Positions 1-8,341 are shown, numbered from the stretch's first letter. The stretch: DNA of 64,000 nucleotides from Marivita sp046592965 (GCF_046592965.1 NZ_JBISBV010000006.1:124001-188000); one strand, 5' to 3'. The notes: generated by a model not told the origin, from the letters alone. A program made the numbers and translations.

Positions 1-170
1 TCGGGATCGCACGGGCCGGGGGAAAGAAGGATGCCGGCGGGATTGAGTGCAAGCGCGTCATCGACCGTTATCGCGTCGTTGCGCACAACTTTGACGTCCG
101 TGTCCAGTTCACCCAGATAATGCACAAGATTATAGGTGAAACTGTCGTAGTTATCGATGAGCAGCAACAT
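1..170 (-). CDS. trpG: Anthranilate synthase component II (glutamine amidotransferase), 5' part only
   Basis: The first 56 codons of a leftward gene that runs off the window. The protein opens MLLLIDNYDSFTYNLVHYLG, the hallmark start of the class I glutamine amidotransferase subunit of anthranilate synthase, and continues to the conserved SPGPCDP segment before the window ends. The family supplies ammonia from glutamine to TrpE in the first step of tryptophan synthesis. The catalytic Cys-His-Glu triad lies outside the window, so an aminodeoxychorismate synthase subunit (PabA) cannot be strictly excluded, although both families share this N-terminus. It diverges from the deacetylase gene that starts at 321. 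Confidence 0.9.
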   Translation of the reverse strand, partial: MLLLIDNYDSFTYNLVHYLGELDTDVKVVRNDAITVDDALALNPAGILLSPGPCDP

Positions 171-320
171 GGGCGTTTCTTCTTTGACAGGGCTGGCGGG
201 GCAGGGCGCAATCGCGGTATACATGCGCAGGCAGACCAAGGCGCGTCAAGGGCGCGGGTGGGTCAACCGGCACGTCCGAGATGCCGGAACGCTTGAGACG
301 GCAAGGCGAGGACAGTGAGC

Positions 321-2144
321 ATGGCAAGAGGATTTTTGTCAGGGGCCATCTGGGGCACCGTGGTATCCGTGGTCGGTTTGACCACCGCGTCGATCTTGTC
401 ACCAAGGAGTGACGTGCCGCCGCAACCGGTAGCCGATCCGGTGGCCGAAGCGCCCGCTGTCGAAACCGCGCCGGCCGAGGTCGAAATTGTCATCGTGCCC
501 GCCGAGGGCTCCGAAACGACAGCGCCCGAACCCGAGGTGGAACCGACGGACAGGACGCAAACCGCGGACGCGCCAGAGACCGTCGCAGAGATTGAGACCC
601 CGGAGGAGGGCTTGCAAAGCGAGACCACCGCAGAAAGCCCGCCGAGCGAGGTGTCGGAGGAGAACCCGGAAGGCGAGATGACCGCGCAGAGCCCGCAAAG
701 CGAGCCTGACATTCCCGACGAGCGCCCGCAGCCCACCGCATCGGAGCCGCAGCCGATCGTGGAATCGTCGCAACCGAGCCGCCGACCCGCCGATGTCACG
801 ACAGTCGCACCGGACACCGACTCGCCCGCGCTGAACACTCCTTCGCAGGGCGACGACGCCGCGCCGCAAGACGTTGCCACCGCGCCGACACCTGCGCCTG
901 AAGTTACGAGTGAAGCAGGTAGCCTCCAATCTCCTGAAATGGTGGCGGTGTCTGACGCTCCGGCGCAGCCCAGCACCGAAGGCTCGCCAGACATCGCGCA
1001 AGGCCCGGCACTCGCGTCACCCGATACCGAGGTTGGGCTGGCGATTTCCACAGAACCCGCGCAGCCCCCGGCTCCTGCAGTTCCCACGCTAGAGCGCCCG
1101 CTCGAACCTGAACCCGTGACGGAAGCCGCGCCGGATCCCGAGCCGGAAACCGCGCCCGAGCCGGACATGGAAACCGCATCGCAACAGCCAGATGCTGCGC
1201 CGAACCAAGTCGGCGACGAGCCGGATAGCGCGGGCGACGACGAAATCGCTCAGGATCGTCCCAAAGTGCGGCGCTTGGTGCCCGACATCACGACACCCGA
1301 TCCGGAAGGTGATGAAACCGACACCGCAGCCTTGGCGCGCCCCTCGATTGGCAAACCGGCGGGGGCGTTCGCCGGGCGAGACAGTGGTGCGTCGACCCGA
1401 CTTCCCACCATCGGCACCGATCCAGAGACCGATGTGACAGAAGTGCAGCCTTCGGACGAGGATGCGCGTCCACCACTTGAGCGTTTCGCAGCTCCGGTCG
1501 GCACTGACTCCGACCTGCCGCGGATGGCGATCGTGTTGATTGACGATGGCACAGGCCCGTTAGGGCCGGATACGCTCGACAATTTCCCGTTTCCGGTCAC
1601 TTTCGCGCTCGATCCGGGGCAGCCGGGTGCCGCCGAGCGTATGGCGGGCTACCGGGCGTTGGGTTACGAGGTCGCCACCCTCGTCGATCTTCCCTTGGCG
1701 GCGCAGCCCACTGACGTGGAGCAAATTCTTGCCGGATCCATCGCCGCTGTGCCCGAATCAGTGGCGCTGATCGAAGCACCCGACAGCAGTCTTCAGGACG
1801 TGCGCGGGAACACCGAACAAGCCACCAGCTTTGCTGCGGAAAGCGGGCATGGCCTGGTGTTCATGCCCAACGGGCTGAACACCGCTCAGGCAATTGCGCG
1901 GCGCGAAAACGTGCCTGCGGTCAGCGTGTTGCGGGATTTCGATGGCGACGGTCAGGACGCGCGCACAAAGCGCCGTTTTCTGGACGGCGCGGCGTTTCGC
2001 GCCCGTCAGGATGGCGCTGCGGTGATGCTGGGCCGCTATACGCCCGACACCGTATCGGCGTTGCTGCTCTGGAGTTTGCAGGACCGGGCGTCGAGCGTCA
2101 CGATGGTGCCCGTCTCGGCCATTCTCACGGCGTCGGCAGACTAA
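321..2144 (+). CDS. Divergent polysaccharide deacetylase (YibQ/DUF610 type) with a long disordered linker
   Basis: A protein of 607 residues in three parts. Residues about 5-30 form an N-terminal membrane anchor. Residues about 35-390 are a low-complexity Pro/Glu/Ala/Thr-rich stretch with no recognisable fold. Residues about 395-605 are a divergent polysaccharide deacetylase domain (MAIVLIDDGTG near its start, VTFALDP after). Members of this family are envelope-associated, and the precise substrate is unknown. The linker probably spans the periplasm. I prefer ATG 321 over GTG 315 because the AGGCGAGGA sequence ending at 312 is then well spaced. The stop codon overlaps the stop of the convergent DUF1638 gene. 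Confidence 0.8.
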   Translation: MARGFLSGAIWGTVVSVVGLTTASILSPRSDVPPQPVADPVAEAPAVETAPAEVEIVIVPAEGSETTAPEPEVEPTDRTQTADAPETVAEIETPEEGLQSETTAESPPSEVSEENPEGEMTAQSPQSEPDIPDERPQPTASEPQPIVESSQPSRRPADVTTVAPDTDSPALNTPSQGDDAAPQDVATAPTPAPEVTSEAGSLQSPEMVAVSDAPAQPSTEGSPDIAQGPALASPDTEVGLAISTEPAQPPAPAVPTLERPLEPEPVTEAAPDPEPETAPEPDMETASQQPDAAPNQVGDEPDSAGDDEIAQDRPKVRRLVPDITTPDPEGDETDTAALARPSIGKPAGAFAGRDSGASTRLPTIGTDPETDVTEVQPSDEDARPPLERFAAPVGTDSDLPRMAIVLIDDGTGPLGPDTLDNFPFPVTFALDPGQPGAAERMAGYRALGYEVATLVDLPLAAQPTDVEQILAGSIAAVPESVALIEAPDSSLQDVRGNTEQATSFAAESGHGLVFMPNGLNTAQAIARRENVPAVSVLRDFDGDGQDARTKRRFLDGAAFRARQDGAAVMLGRYTPDTVSALLLWSLQDRASSVTMVPVSAILTASAD

Positions 2145-2785
2145 GGGGCCGTGGTCCAATCCTGCATCTGGCGATCAAGATCACCATACCCGGTGAAGCG
2201 CCGCTCGAAGGCCAGCCCAAGCCGTTGCGCGCACTCCATCGCGGTTTCGGTCAAGTCCGGATCGTCGGTCTGCGCCTGATAGACCAGCTTGTCGTAATGG
2301 GCGAAATACATGTCGCGCAATTCGGGATGGCGGTCCAATCCCAGTGGTTTCCAGACAAACGCCTCGAACTGGCGGACCAGAAAATCAGTCAGATAGAAGG
2401 CAGTGAATTCGTCCCGCGCGGCGAAGGCGTCGTTGCCCTCGAAAAAGCTGTAACAGTGAGGACCGGCGATCATCTCGATGCCCATCGCATCGCACGCAGC
2501 TTGCAAACCCCCGCCTGTGCCGCAATCGCCGTACGCCACGTGAATGGTCCGATACGCCGCACGATTGGCCTCAACGACCCGTCGCACCGCATCGACAATT
2601 TTTTCAGGGTGATTGTGCAAGATGGCAGGCAGGCAGGTCAGATCGATATGCTGCCAGCCATTGGCCTCGCGCAGTGCCAGGATTTCCCGCGCCAGCGCGC
2701 CGCACGCGATGATCAGAACGCGCCCGTTCTTGCGCGCATCCATCCCGTCTTGAGTTAACGTAGAGTCGTCAGGCAGGCTCGTCAT
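2141..2785 (-). CDS. DUF1638 domain protein, probable partner of corrinoid methyl transfer
   Basis: About 214 residues, soluble, of the DUF1638 family, whose function is not established. Cysteines recur inside conserved-looking motifs: IIACGALAREI (C28), TCLPAILHNHP (C51), YGDCGTGG (C88) and GPHCYSFF (C111). This could be a metal or thiol site, which is inference. As I recall, the family often lies beside corrinoid methyltransferase genes, and here it closes a leftward cluster with a corrinoid protein and a homocysteine methyltransferase. I chose ATG 2785; ATG 2797 and ATG 2743 are alternatives, and none has a strong ribosome binding site. The start overlaps the end of the preceding small gene, suggesting translational coupling. 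Confidence 0.8.
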   Translation of the reverse strand: MTSLPDDSTLTQDGMDARKNGRVLIIACGALAREILALREANGWQHIDLTCLPAILHNHPEKIVDAVRRVVEANRAAYRTIHVAYGDCGTGGGLQAACDAMGIEMIAGPHCYSFFEGNDAFAARDEFTAFYLTDFLVRQFEAFVWKPLGLDRHPELRDMYFAHYDKLVYQAQTDDPDLTETAMECAQRLGLAFERRFTGYGDLDRQMQDWTTAP

Positions 2786-2942
2786 CGCCCGGCACATGGC
2801 TCAAACCCCAGCGCGCCACCAGCCCGAGGCCGATCAGCCAGGGAAGCACCTGAAACACCCCGAACTCGACCATCGCCCAGACGGTCAGCCCGGACGTCGC
2901 GATCACGGCAAAGATCAACGAGACAAAGGTGGTCACTGGCAT
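2769..2942 (-). CDS. Small membrane protein, 57 residues
   Basis: A short gene opening MPVTTFVSLIFAVIATSG and ending in an acidic GDDEPA tail. Two hydrophobic segments (about residues 4-20 and 24-42) suggest a hairpin inner-membrane protein. The GAGGAGA ribosome binding site just upstream of ATG 2942 is the strongest in this cluster and is the main reason to call it real. Its 3' end overlaps the start of the DUF1638 gene. I recognise no family and assign no function. Confidence 0.65.
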   Translation of the reverse strand: MPVTTFVSLIFAVIATSGLTVWAMVEFGVFQVLPWLIGLGLVARWGLSHVPGDDEPA

Positions 2943-3084
2943 GAATATCTCCTCTACTCACAAAGAAGATAAGATCAATCGGCGATCATTAAAACCCCTA
3001 GCCAGACCGAGTGGTCGGAAATCCGCCGTCGGTCGTGGCAGCGGAAGTCCATCGAAATCATCTGCGCAGTAGAAAATCCGCACG

Positions 3085-4059
3085 TCAGGCAGTGTGCAGA
3101 TTGGCATCCGCAGCATGGTCCGCAGTTTCGGTCCGCGTCGCTCGACGCGCGAACAGGCCATCATAGATTGACCGCCGCGCGTTCACCCAAGCCACCAGGA
3201 ACGCCAGCGACGCTCCGGCGACAAGATCAATGAAGTAATGTCCGCCAAAGACCGGCGATGACGCGATCATTGCCGCCGAATAGAGCAGAACCGGCCAGAA
3301 CAACCATGTTCTGAAGACGCCGATGCAAAGCATGATCCCCGACGCCGTATGGTAGGACGGGAATGTGACCAGCCCGGGCAAGCCGACGGGATTGATCACG
3401 ATCTCGCTCGCTCCGCGCAGGGTTTCGAAGTGGGAAAGGTGATAGATTCCGGGCGGTGTCGGGAAATTCGGATAGTCAGACAGGTTAACGATATAGCGGT
3501 CTACGGCGGCCAAGGCCGGGAAACATGCGCCAACGATCATCGTGATCAGCGCGGTGTAAAAGAAGATTTCCATGTAATAGCGCAAGCGCCGCTCGTCCCG
3601 AAAGAACGCGAGCGCTGCGAAAACGGCCAGACCTGCAAGCGCCAGATCGTTATAGGCCCATTCCAGGATCCAAATAGCTGTCGGGCTGGAATGAACGGCT
3701 TCGAAATAGGCCAGCCAGTTCAACCCGAGGGCTGCGTCCCAGCCTGCCAGCAGGTCATCCTGAAACGGAAATGGGATCATCATGCTGAGATTGTTGAGGG
3801 TCGCCATTGTGATGGCGAACATCGTCAGAAAGAACAGGCCTTCGAACAGGTTGCGCGTGCTGCGCAACAGATAACCGGGATCGTCTCGGAACCTGTGTGC
3901 CGCAAACCAGAGCAGGGCGAACCCGACCAATTGCAGTGCAATTTCGGGCATGTCGGACAAGTCCACAGTCGCGCGCGTGGTCGCGAACAGCGCAATATTC
4001 ACAAAACTGACCGCAAGAATGCCGAAGACCAGCGGTTTGCTCGTGATGGAAAAGGGCAT
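3085..4059 (-). CDS. PAP2-family membrane phosphatase
   Basis: 324 residues with about six hydrophobic segments. The C-terminal half carries the phosphatidic acid phosphatase type 2 motifs PSYHTA (about residue 236) and GGHYFIDLVAG (about residue 272), which hold the two catalytic histidines. The family dephosphorylates lipid phosphates or transfers head groups in the membrane; the substrate cannot be read from sequence. An upstream extension of the reading frame is antisense to the corrinoid gene. ATG 4059 with AAGGAAACGACCAC before it is the sensible start. It sits between the corrinoid gene and the small membrane gene, all leftward, but no link to one-carbon metabolism is evident. Confidence 0.85.
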   Translation of the reverse strand: MPFSITSKPLVFGILAVSFVNIALFATTRATVDLSDMPEIALQLVGFALLWFAAHRFRDDPGYLLRSTRNLFEGLFFLTMFAITMATLNNLSMMIPFPFQDDLLAGWDAALGLNWLAYFEAVHSSPTAIWILEWAYNDLALAGLAVFAALAFFRDERRLRYYMEIFFYTALITMIVGACFPALAAVDRYIVNLSDYPNFPTPPGIYHLSHFETLRGASEIVINPVGLPGLVTFPSYHTASGIMLCIGVFRTWLFWPVLLYSAAMIASSPVFGGHYFIDLVAGASLAFLVAWVNARRSIYDGLFARRATRTETADHAADANLHTA

Positions 4060-4174
4060 GTGGTCGTTTCCTTGTGTCAGCTCCGCGAGGAAATTCACAC
4101 GCGAATCTGACGAAACTCGGTCTGGAAACGAGGCAACTTTGCGGCCCCGTTCCTCCAGCCCGTTGCCCTTTTGG

Positions 4175-4879
4175 TCAGTTCGCCGCCAGTTGGTTGTGCT
4201 TGCGCGACACAAAGGTCTTTGCGGTTTCCACAGCGACGGCGGCATCGCGGCAATAGGCGTCGGCACCGATGGCCTTGCCGAATTCCTCGTTGAGAGGCGC
4301 GCCGCCGACAAGCACGATATAGTCGTCGCGCATGCCTTTTTCGATCATCGTGTCGATGACGACCTTCATGTAGGGCATCGTCGTGGTCAGCAGGGCAGAC
4401 ATCCCCAGAATATCCGCCTCTTCTGCCTGAATGGCGTCAAGATAGCTTTCAACCGGGTTGTTGATCCCCAGATCGACAACTTCGAACCCGGCCCCTTCCA
4501 TCATCATGGACACAAGGTTCTTGCCGATGTCATGGATATCGCCCTTGACGGTGCCGATCACCATCTTGCCGACCTTGGGTGCGCCGGTTTCGGCCAGAAG
4601 CGGCTTCAGGATATGCATCCCGCCCTTCATCGCGTTGGCAGCCAGAAGCACCTCCGGCACGAACAGGATGCCGTCGCGGAAATCATGCCCGACGATGGTC
4701 ATCCCGCCCACAAGTGCCTTGGTCAGGATGTCGTAGGGTTGCCACTTGCGTTCAAGAAGGATGTTGACCGCTTCTTCGATCTCTTCCTTGAGACCATCGT
4801 AGAGATCGTCGAACATCTGCTCGACAAGTTCCTCATCGTTCAGTTCGGACAGGATGATGTCGTCGTCTTCGTCAGCCAT
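4175..4879 (-). CDS. Corrinoid (B12-binding) methyl-carrier protein, probable split methionine synthase subunit
   Basis: 234 residues. Residues about 15-105 form the helical B12-binding cap, and residues about 106-225 the Rossmann-like B12-binding domain with the DIHDIGKN motif, where His116 would ligate cobalt from below, plus VGGAPL near the end. The family shuttles methyl groups between a donor methyltransferase and an acceptor methyltransferase. The acceptor candidate, a homocysteine methyltransferase, lies just upstream at 5039-6055. From memory, Roseobacter-group bacteria have methionine synthase split in this way, with the folate-binding and reactivation parts elsewhere. Those parts are not in this window. 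A role with methylated amines is the alternative. Confidence 0.88.
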   Translation of the reverse strand: MADEDDDIILSELNDEELVEQMFDDLYDGLKEEIEEAVNILLERKWQPYDILTKALVGGMTIVGHDFRDGILFVPEVLLAANAMKGGMHILKPLLAETGAPKVGKMVIGTVKGDIHDIGKNLVSMMMEGAGFEVVDLGINNPVESYLDAIQAEEADILGMSALLTTTMPYMKVVIDTMIEKGMRDDYIVLVGGAPLNEEFGKAIGADAYCRDAAVAVETAKTFVSRKHNQLAAN

Positions 4880-5038
4880 GATTGTCTCTCCAGCCGTCGG
4901 CGAACCCCGCCAGACATGATTTACCTAACTATTCGTGGTTTTCGGATGTGATCACTTGGTGAAATCCGACATCACCGGATGCGCGACCGACCTCGCCGGG
5001 ACGCGCGCGCGATGATGTGAGCAAAAACTCGGGCGTTG

Positions 5039-6055
5039 TCAGCCGCGCCTGCGGCCGCGTCGTTCACGCTTTGGCGCCTCCGATTGATCTCCGGTGCCAT
5101 CTGACTCCGAACTGAACGGTCCGATCTCCTGAACGATCTCGTCCAGGGACGGGGCGGCGGATTTGGGCGTGCTCTCCAATGCCTCACGCATGGCGCGCAG
5201 GTGATCGGGCATGGTGCCGCAGCATCCGCCAATGATCGTCGCTCCGGCGTTGCGTGCCAGAATTGCATAGCGCGCCATCAATTCGGGCGTTCCGTCGTAA
5301 TGAATGTGGCCGTCGATATACTTGGGGATGCCTGCATTGCCCTTGGCGATGATCGCGCGGTTTGTGCCCGAGGCGGAAAAGCCCAGCACCGTGCGCAAGA
5401 GGTCCGACGCGCCGGTGCCGCAATTTGCGCCAAACGCGAGCGGCGGGTTGGGCAGGCTGTCGACCAGCTCTGCCATGCCAGACGAGGTGACGCCCATCAT
5501 CGTGCGCCCCGCCGTGTCAAAACTCATCGTGCCGCACCACGGCATGTTCGCCAGTCCGAACGCTTCTGCCGCCGCGCGGAATTCTTCCGGGGCGCTGATC
5601 GTCTCGACCCAGAGAACATCCGCGCCGCCGGCTTTCAGCCCTTCGGCCTGTTCGTGAAAGATCTCGACCGCGCTGGCGTGCGAGCGGGTGCCCACCGGCT
5701 CCATGATATCGCCTGTCGGCCCGACCGATCCGGCAACCACAACCGGGCGCCCTGCGGCATCGGAAACCTCGCGGGCGATTTCTGCCCCGATGCGGGACAG
5801 TTCGAACGCGCGTTTTTCCGCCTTGTGCAGCGCCAGACGCGAGGCGTTGGAGCCAAACGTGTTGGTCAGGAACAGATCGCTGCCCGCGTCCACCGCGCCG
5901 GAATAGAGCTTGCGGATATTGTCGGTGTGCGTCTCGTTCCAGAACTCGGGCGGATCGCCGCTTTCCAACCCCATGTTGAACAGGTTGGTGCCGGTCGCGC
6001 CATCGGCCAGAAGCCAGTCGCGTTCGGCCAGCAGCGTTTCGAGGGAAGTGCTCAT
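5039..6055 (-). CDS. Homocysteine S-methyltransferase, probable split MetH homocysteine subunit
   Basis: 338 residues of the homocysteine S-methyltransferase fold. The zinc ligands are visible as C212 in GANCG and C278/C279 in GGCCG, which activate the homocysteine thiol. The N-terminus has the typical DGATGTNLF loop. It is often annotated as betaine-homocysteine methyltransferase, but the adjacent corrinoid protein gene favours a methylcobalamin-dependent methionine synthase built from separate polypeptides. The C-terminal tail (about 50 residues) ends in an Arg/Lys-rich stretch not expected in the fold. ATG 6055 is chosen over GTG 6094 because homology begins there. An inverted repeat upstream at 6115-6140 may be its operator. 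Confidence 0.85.
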   Translation of the reverse strand: MSTSLETLLAERDWLLADGATGTNLFNMGLESGDPPEFWNETHTDNIRKLYSGAVDAGSDLFLTNTFGSNASRLALHKAEKRAFELSRIGAEIAREVSDAAGRPVVVAGSVGPTGDIMEPVGTRSHASAVEIFHEQAEGLKAGGADVLWVETISAPEEFRAAAEAFGLANMPWCGTMSFDTAGRTMMGVTSSGMAELVDSLPNPPLAFGANCGTGASDLLRTVLGFSASGTNRAIIAKGNAGIPKYIDGHIHYDGTPELMARYAILARNAGATIIGGCCGTMPDHLRAMREALESTPKSAAPSLDEIVQEIGPFSSESDGTGDQSEAPKRERRGRRRG

Positions 6056-6114
6056 GTCATATGTATCCGCGCAGAGTTTGCGCCTGCCTGACACAGTGCG
6101 CGTGGTGACGCAAA

Positions 6115-6140
6115 TTCATAATGCTCAACACCATTATGAA
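6115..6140. promoter_or_regulatory. Inverted repeat, candidate operator of the methyltransferase cluster
   Basis: TTCATAATG (6115-6123) and CATTATGAA (6132-6140) are perfect inverted arms separated by 8 bases. It lies in the 97-base gap between the hydrolase gene stop (6153) and the start of the homocysteine methyltransferase gene (6055), both leftward. The symmetry and position suggest a dimeric repressor or activator site for the methionine cluster. There is no T-run, so it is unlikely to be a terminator for the upstream gene. The cognate regulator is unknown. Confidence 0.5.
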
Positions 6141-6152
6141 CGTGGCGCGATG

Positions 6153-7361
6153 CTAGACCAGTTCGGTCACCACATGCGAGGTGGCCTCCAGCGTCCGGTG
6201 GACCGGACAGCGATCCGCGATTTCAAGCAGCCGGGCGCGCTGGTCATCGTCCAGATCGCCGGTCAGGGTGATCCGCCGGTGAAACTGGTCGATCTTGGTC
6301 TTCTCGGAACTGTCGGCGTCTTGCGCATGGACCTTGTCGTGGGTCACATCGACCGACACATGCTCAAGCGGCCATTCCTTGCGGCGCGCGTACATGCGGA
6401 TCGTCATCGACGTGCAGGCGCCCAATCCGACGGCAAGAAATCCATAGGGCGATGGGCCGCGATTTGTTCCGCCATAAGCCTCCGGTTCGTCGGCCAGCAT
6501 GTGATGCGGTCCGGCCTGAACGTCTTGCAGAAAGCCGGCGGAATCGGCCTCTGAGACGCGCACGATACCTTCGGGGGCACCCTTCGGCGGTGCGGGCGGC
6601 TCGACATCGAGATAGCGACCGCTCCACGCCGCGATCACCGCAGCAGCGTATTCGGCGTCGTCGGGCCGGCTGATCAGGTGGTCCGCATCGTCCAGCGTGA
6701 CAAAGCTCTTGGGGTGCTTTGCCGCGACGAAGATGTTGGTGGCGTTCTGGATGCCGACCACGGCGTCGCGCGGTGCGTGCATCACCAAAAGCGCGGCATC
6801 AAGATTTCGAATTGCCGGCGCCAGCGCCTGCGCCTTGACGTCCTGCACAAACGCCTTGCCAATCGTGAACGGGCGTCCGCCCAGATCGACCTCTGCCTGT
6901 CCGTCTGTCTCGATGTCGTCAAGCGCGTCCGCGAAATTGCGCGTGACATGCTCGGGGTCGAAGGGCGCGGCGATGGTCACGACCGCCTTGATCCCGTCGA
7001 TGCCCGCCTTTGCGCGCAACACGGCAGCGCCACCAAGCGAATGGCCGATCAGCATGGATGGCGGCATATCGCGTTCGCGCAGGTAGTTCGCCGCCGCATA
7101 GAGGTCTTCGATGTTCGAGCTGAAAGTGGTGTCTGTGAAGTCACCCTCCGAATGGCCCAACCCGGTAAAATCGAACCGCAATACCGCGATCCCCATCGAT
7201 GCCAGCCGTGCGGCGATCCGCCGTGCGGCGTGATTGTCCTTGGAACAGGTAAAGCAATGCGCAAAAAGGGCGGTGGCCTGATGCGGCCCGTCGGGCAGGT
7301 CGAGCCGCGCCGACAGGGTGTCGCCGGAATGGCCGGAGAAGGTGATGCGTTCGGTTGGCAT
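6153..7361 (-). CDS. Alpha/beta hydrolase fused to an OsmC-type peroxiredoxin domain
   Basis: 402 residues in two domains. Residues 1-245 are an alpha/beta hydrolase with the nucleophile elbow GHSLGG (Ser108) and an early HCFTCSKDNHAA segment typical of this subgroup. Residues about 265-400 are an OsmC/Ohr-like domain with the two redox cysteines in GACTSMT (about 316) and RCPVH (about 385). OsmC proteins reduce organic hydroperoxides with lipoyl or thiol donors. The fusion suggests hydrolysis and detoxification of an esterified or thiol-linked substrate, but the substrate is unknown. AGAGGA precedes ATG 7361. It diverges from the nuclease-like gene at 7472. Confidence 0.88.
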   Translation of the reverse strand: MPTERITFSGHSGDTLSARLDLPDGPHQATALFAHCFTCSKDNHAARRIAARLASMGIAVLRFDFTGLGHSEGDFTDTTFSSNIEDLYAAANYLRERDMPPSMLIGHSLGGAAVLRAKAGIDGIKAVVTIAAPFDPEHVTRNFADALDDIETDGQAEVDLGGRPFTIGKAFVQDVKAQALAPAIRNLDAALLVMHAPRDAVVGIQNATNIFVAAKHPKSFVTLDDADHLISRPDDAEYAAAVIAAWSGRYLDVEPPAPPKGAPEGIVRVSEADSAGFLQDVQAGPHHMLADEPEAYGGTNRGPSPYGFLAVGLGACTSMTIRMYARRKEWPLEHVSVDVTHDKVHAQDADSSEKTKIDQFHRRITLTGDLDDDQRARLLEIADRCPVHRTLEATSHVVTELV

Positions 7362-7471
7362 GGTTTTTGGTCCTCTGGGCCGGAATTCGGTGTCATTCTG
7401 GGCGGATCGCTGAGTGTGAGAGTGTCGTCTGTGCAGGCGAGACGCAAGCGAAGTATCGGGAGCATCACGGG

Positions 7472-8341
7472 ATGAAGAGAGTGAAGCGGCTGTTGGTGTG
7501 GGGTGTCACACTGGCGCTGGCACTGGCGTTTTTCGCCAGCTTTGCTGGCAGCGCCCATCCCGTCGGGGACAGTCTGGCGGCCTTCCGCCTGCCGCTCGCG
7601 ATAGCCTTCGCGCTTTGGACGATCTGGTCGCCCTGGCCCTATTGGATACGGTGGTCGGTGGCGGTGCTTTGCCTGGCTGCGATGGGGCATATCGTGGCGC
7701 AGAAATACGTCTCGCACCCGCCGGGGCCGGTGACGATATACCAAAAGAACCTGCTTTATCAGAACGATCAGACCGACGCATTGGCGGCCGATATCCGCGA
7801 TGCCGGTCCCGATCTCGTCGCATTGCAGGAACTCACGTCCCGCAACGCGGCGTTGGTGAAAGATCTGCGCGCGGACTATCCGCATCAGGCAAGTTGCGCG
7901 CTGACCGACTGGGCGCGTGTGGCGATCCTGTCGCGCTGGCCGGTCGAGGGAGAGCTTTGCGTTGAAGGGCAGGGGCTTGTGGGCATTCAGGTCGTATCGC
8001 CCGAGGGTACGTTCTGGGCCTTCAGCCTGCATGGGTTCTGGCCCTGGCCGCATGGGCAGGCGGGCCAGTTGCAGCGCATCCTGCCGCTGCTGGGCGGGTT
8101 GGAGGATCCGGTGGTGATCGCGGGCGATTTCAACATGGTGCCATGGTCGCACGCCTTGCGGCACACCGGGCAGGTGACCGGCACGACCCGCGCCGGACCG
8201 CTGTTTCCGACGTTCAGAAAGATGGGCGTTCCGTTGCCGATAGATCATGTCTATGCGCCCGGGGGCGGCCGTGCGACGCCCCGGGGCCTGCTTGGTTCGG
8301 ATCACGCAGGCGTTTTGGCCGAAATCGTGGTGTTCGAGTAA
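7472..8341 (+). CDS. Endonuclease/exonuclease/phosphatase (EEP) family membrane protein
   Basis: 289 residues. The first 80 contain two or three hydrophobic segments, so the catalytic domain is probably membrane-tethered. The EEP domain follows, with LVALQE (metal-binding Glu), GDFNMVPWS and the final GSDHAGVLAE motif. Such proteins are metal-dependent phosphoesterases, often annotated as hypothetical in this lineage; the substrate may be nucleic acid or a phospholipid head group. ATG 7472 has GGGAG at 7458-7462; the longer frame starting at 7355 overlaps the divergent gene and is rejected. Its end is 11 bases from the convergent transglycosylase gene. Confidence 0.82.
   Translation: MKRVKRLLVWGVTLALALAFFASFAGSAHPVGDSLAAFRLPLAIAFALWTIWSPWPYWIRWSVAVLCLAAMGHIVAQKYVSHPPGPVTIYQKNLLYQNDQTDALAADIRDAGPDLVALQELTSRNAALVKDLRADYPHQASCALTDWARVAILSRWPVEGELCVEGQGLVGIQVVSPEGTFWAFSLHGFWPWPHGQAGQLQRILPLLGGLEDPVVIAGDFNMVPWSHALRHTGQVTGTTRAGPLFPTFRKMGVPLPIDHVYAPGGGRATPRGLLGSDHAGVLAEIVVFE

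Noticed and set aside
2958..3164. 68-codon minus-strand frame over the PAP2 gene end
   Set aside because: It overlaps the C-terminus of the PAP2 gene in another frame and has no ribosome binding site.
3085..4311. Longer 408-residue form of the PAP2 protein
   Set aside because: The extra N-terminus is antisense-like sequence inside the corrinoid gene; ATG 4059 has a good ribosome binding site.
6056..6152. SAM, SAH or cobalamin riboswitch before the methyltransferase gene
   Set aside because: The gap is only 97 bases and I could not find any of the conserved core boxes.
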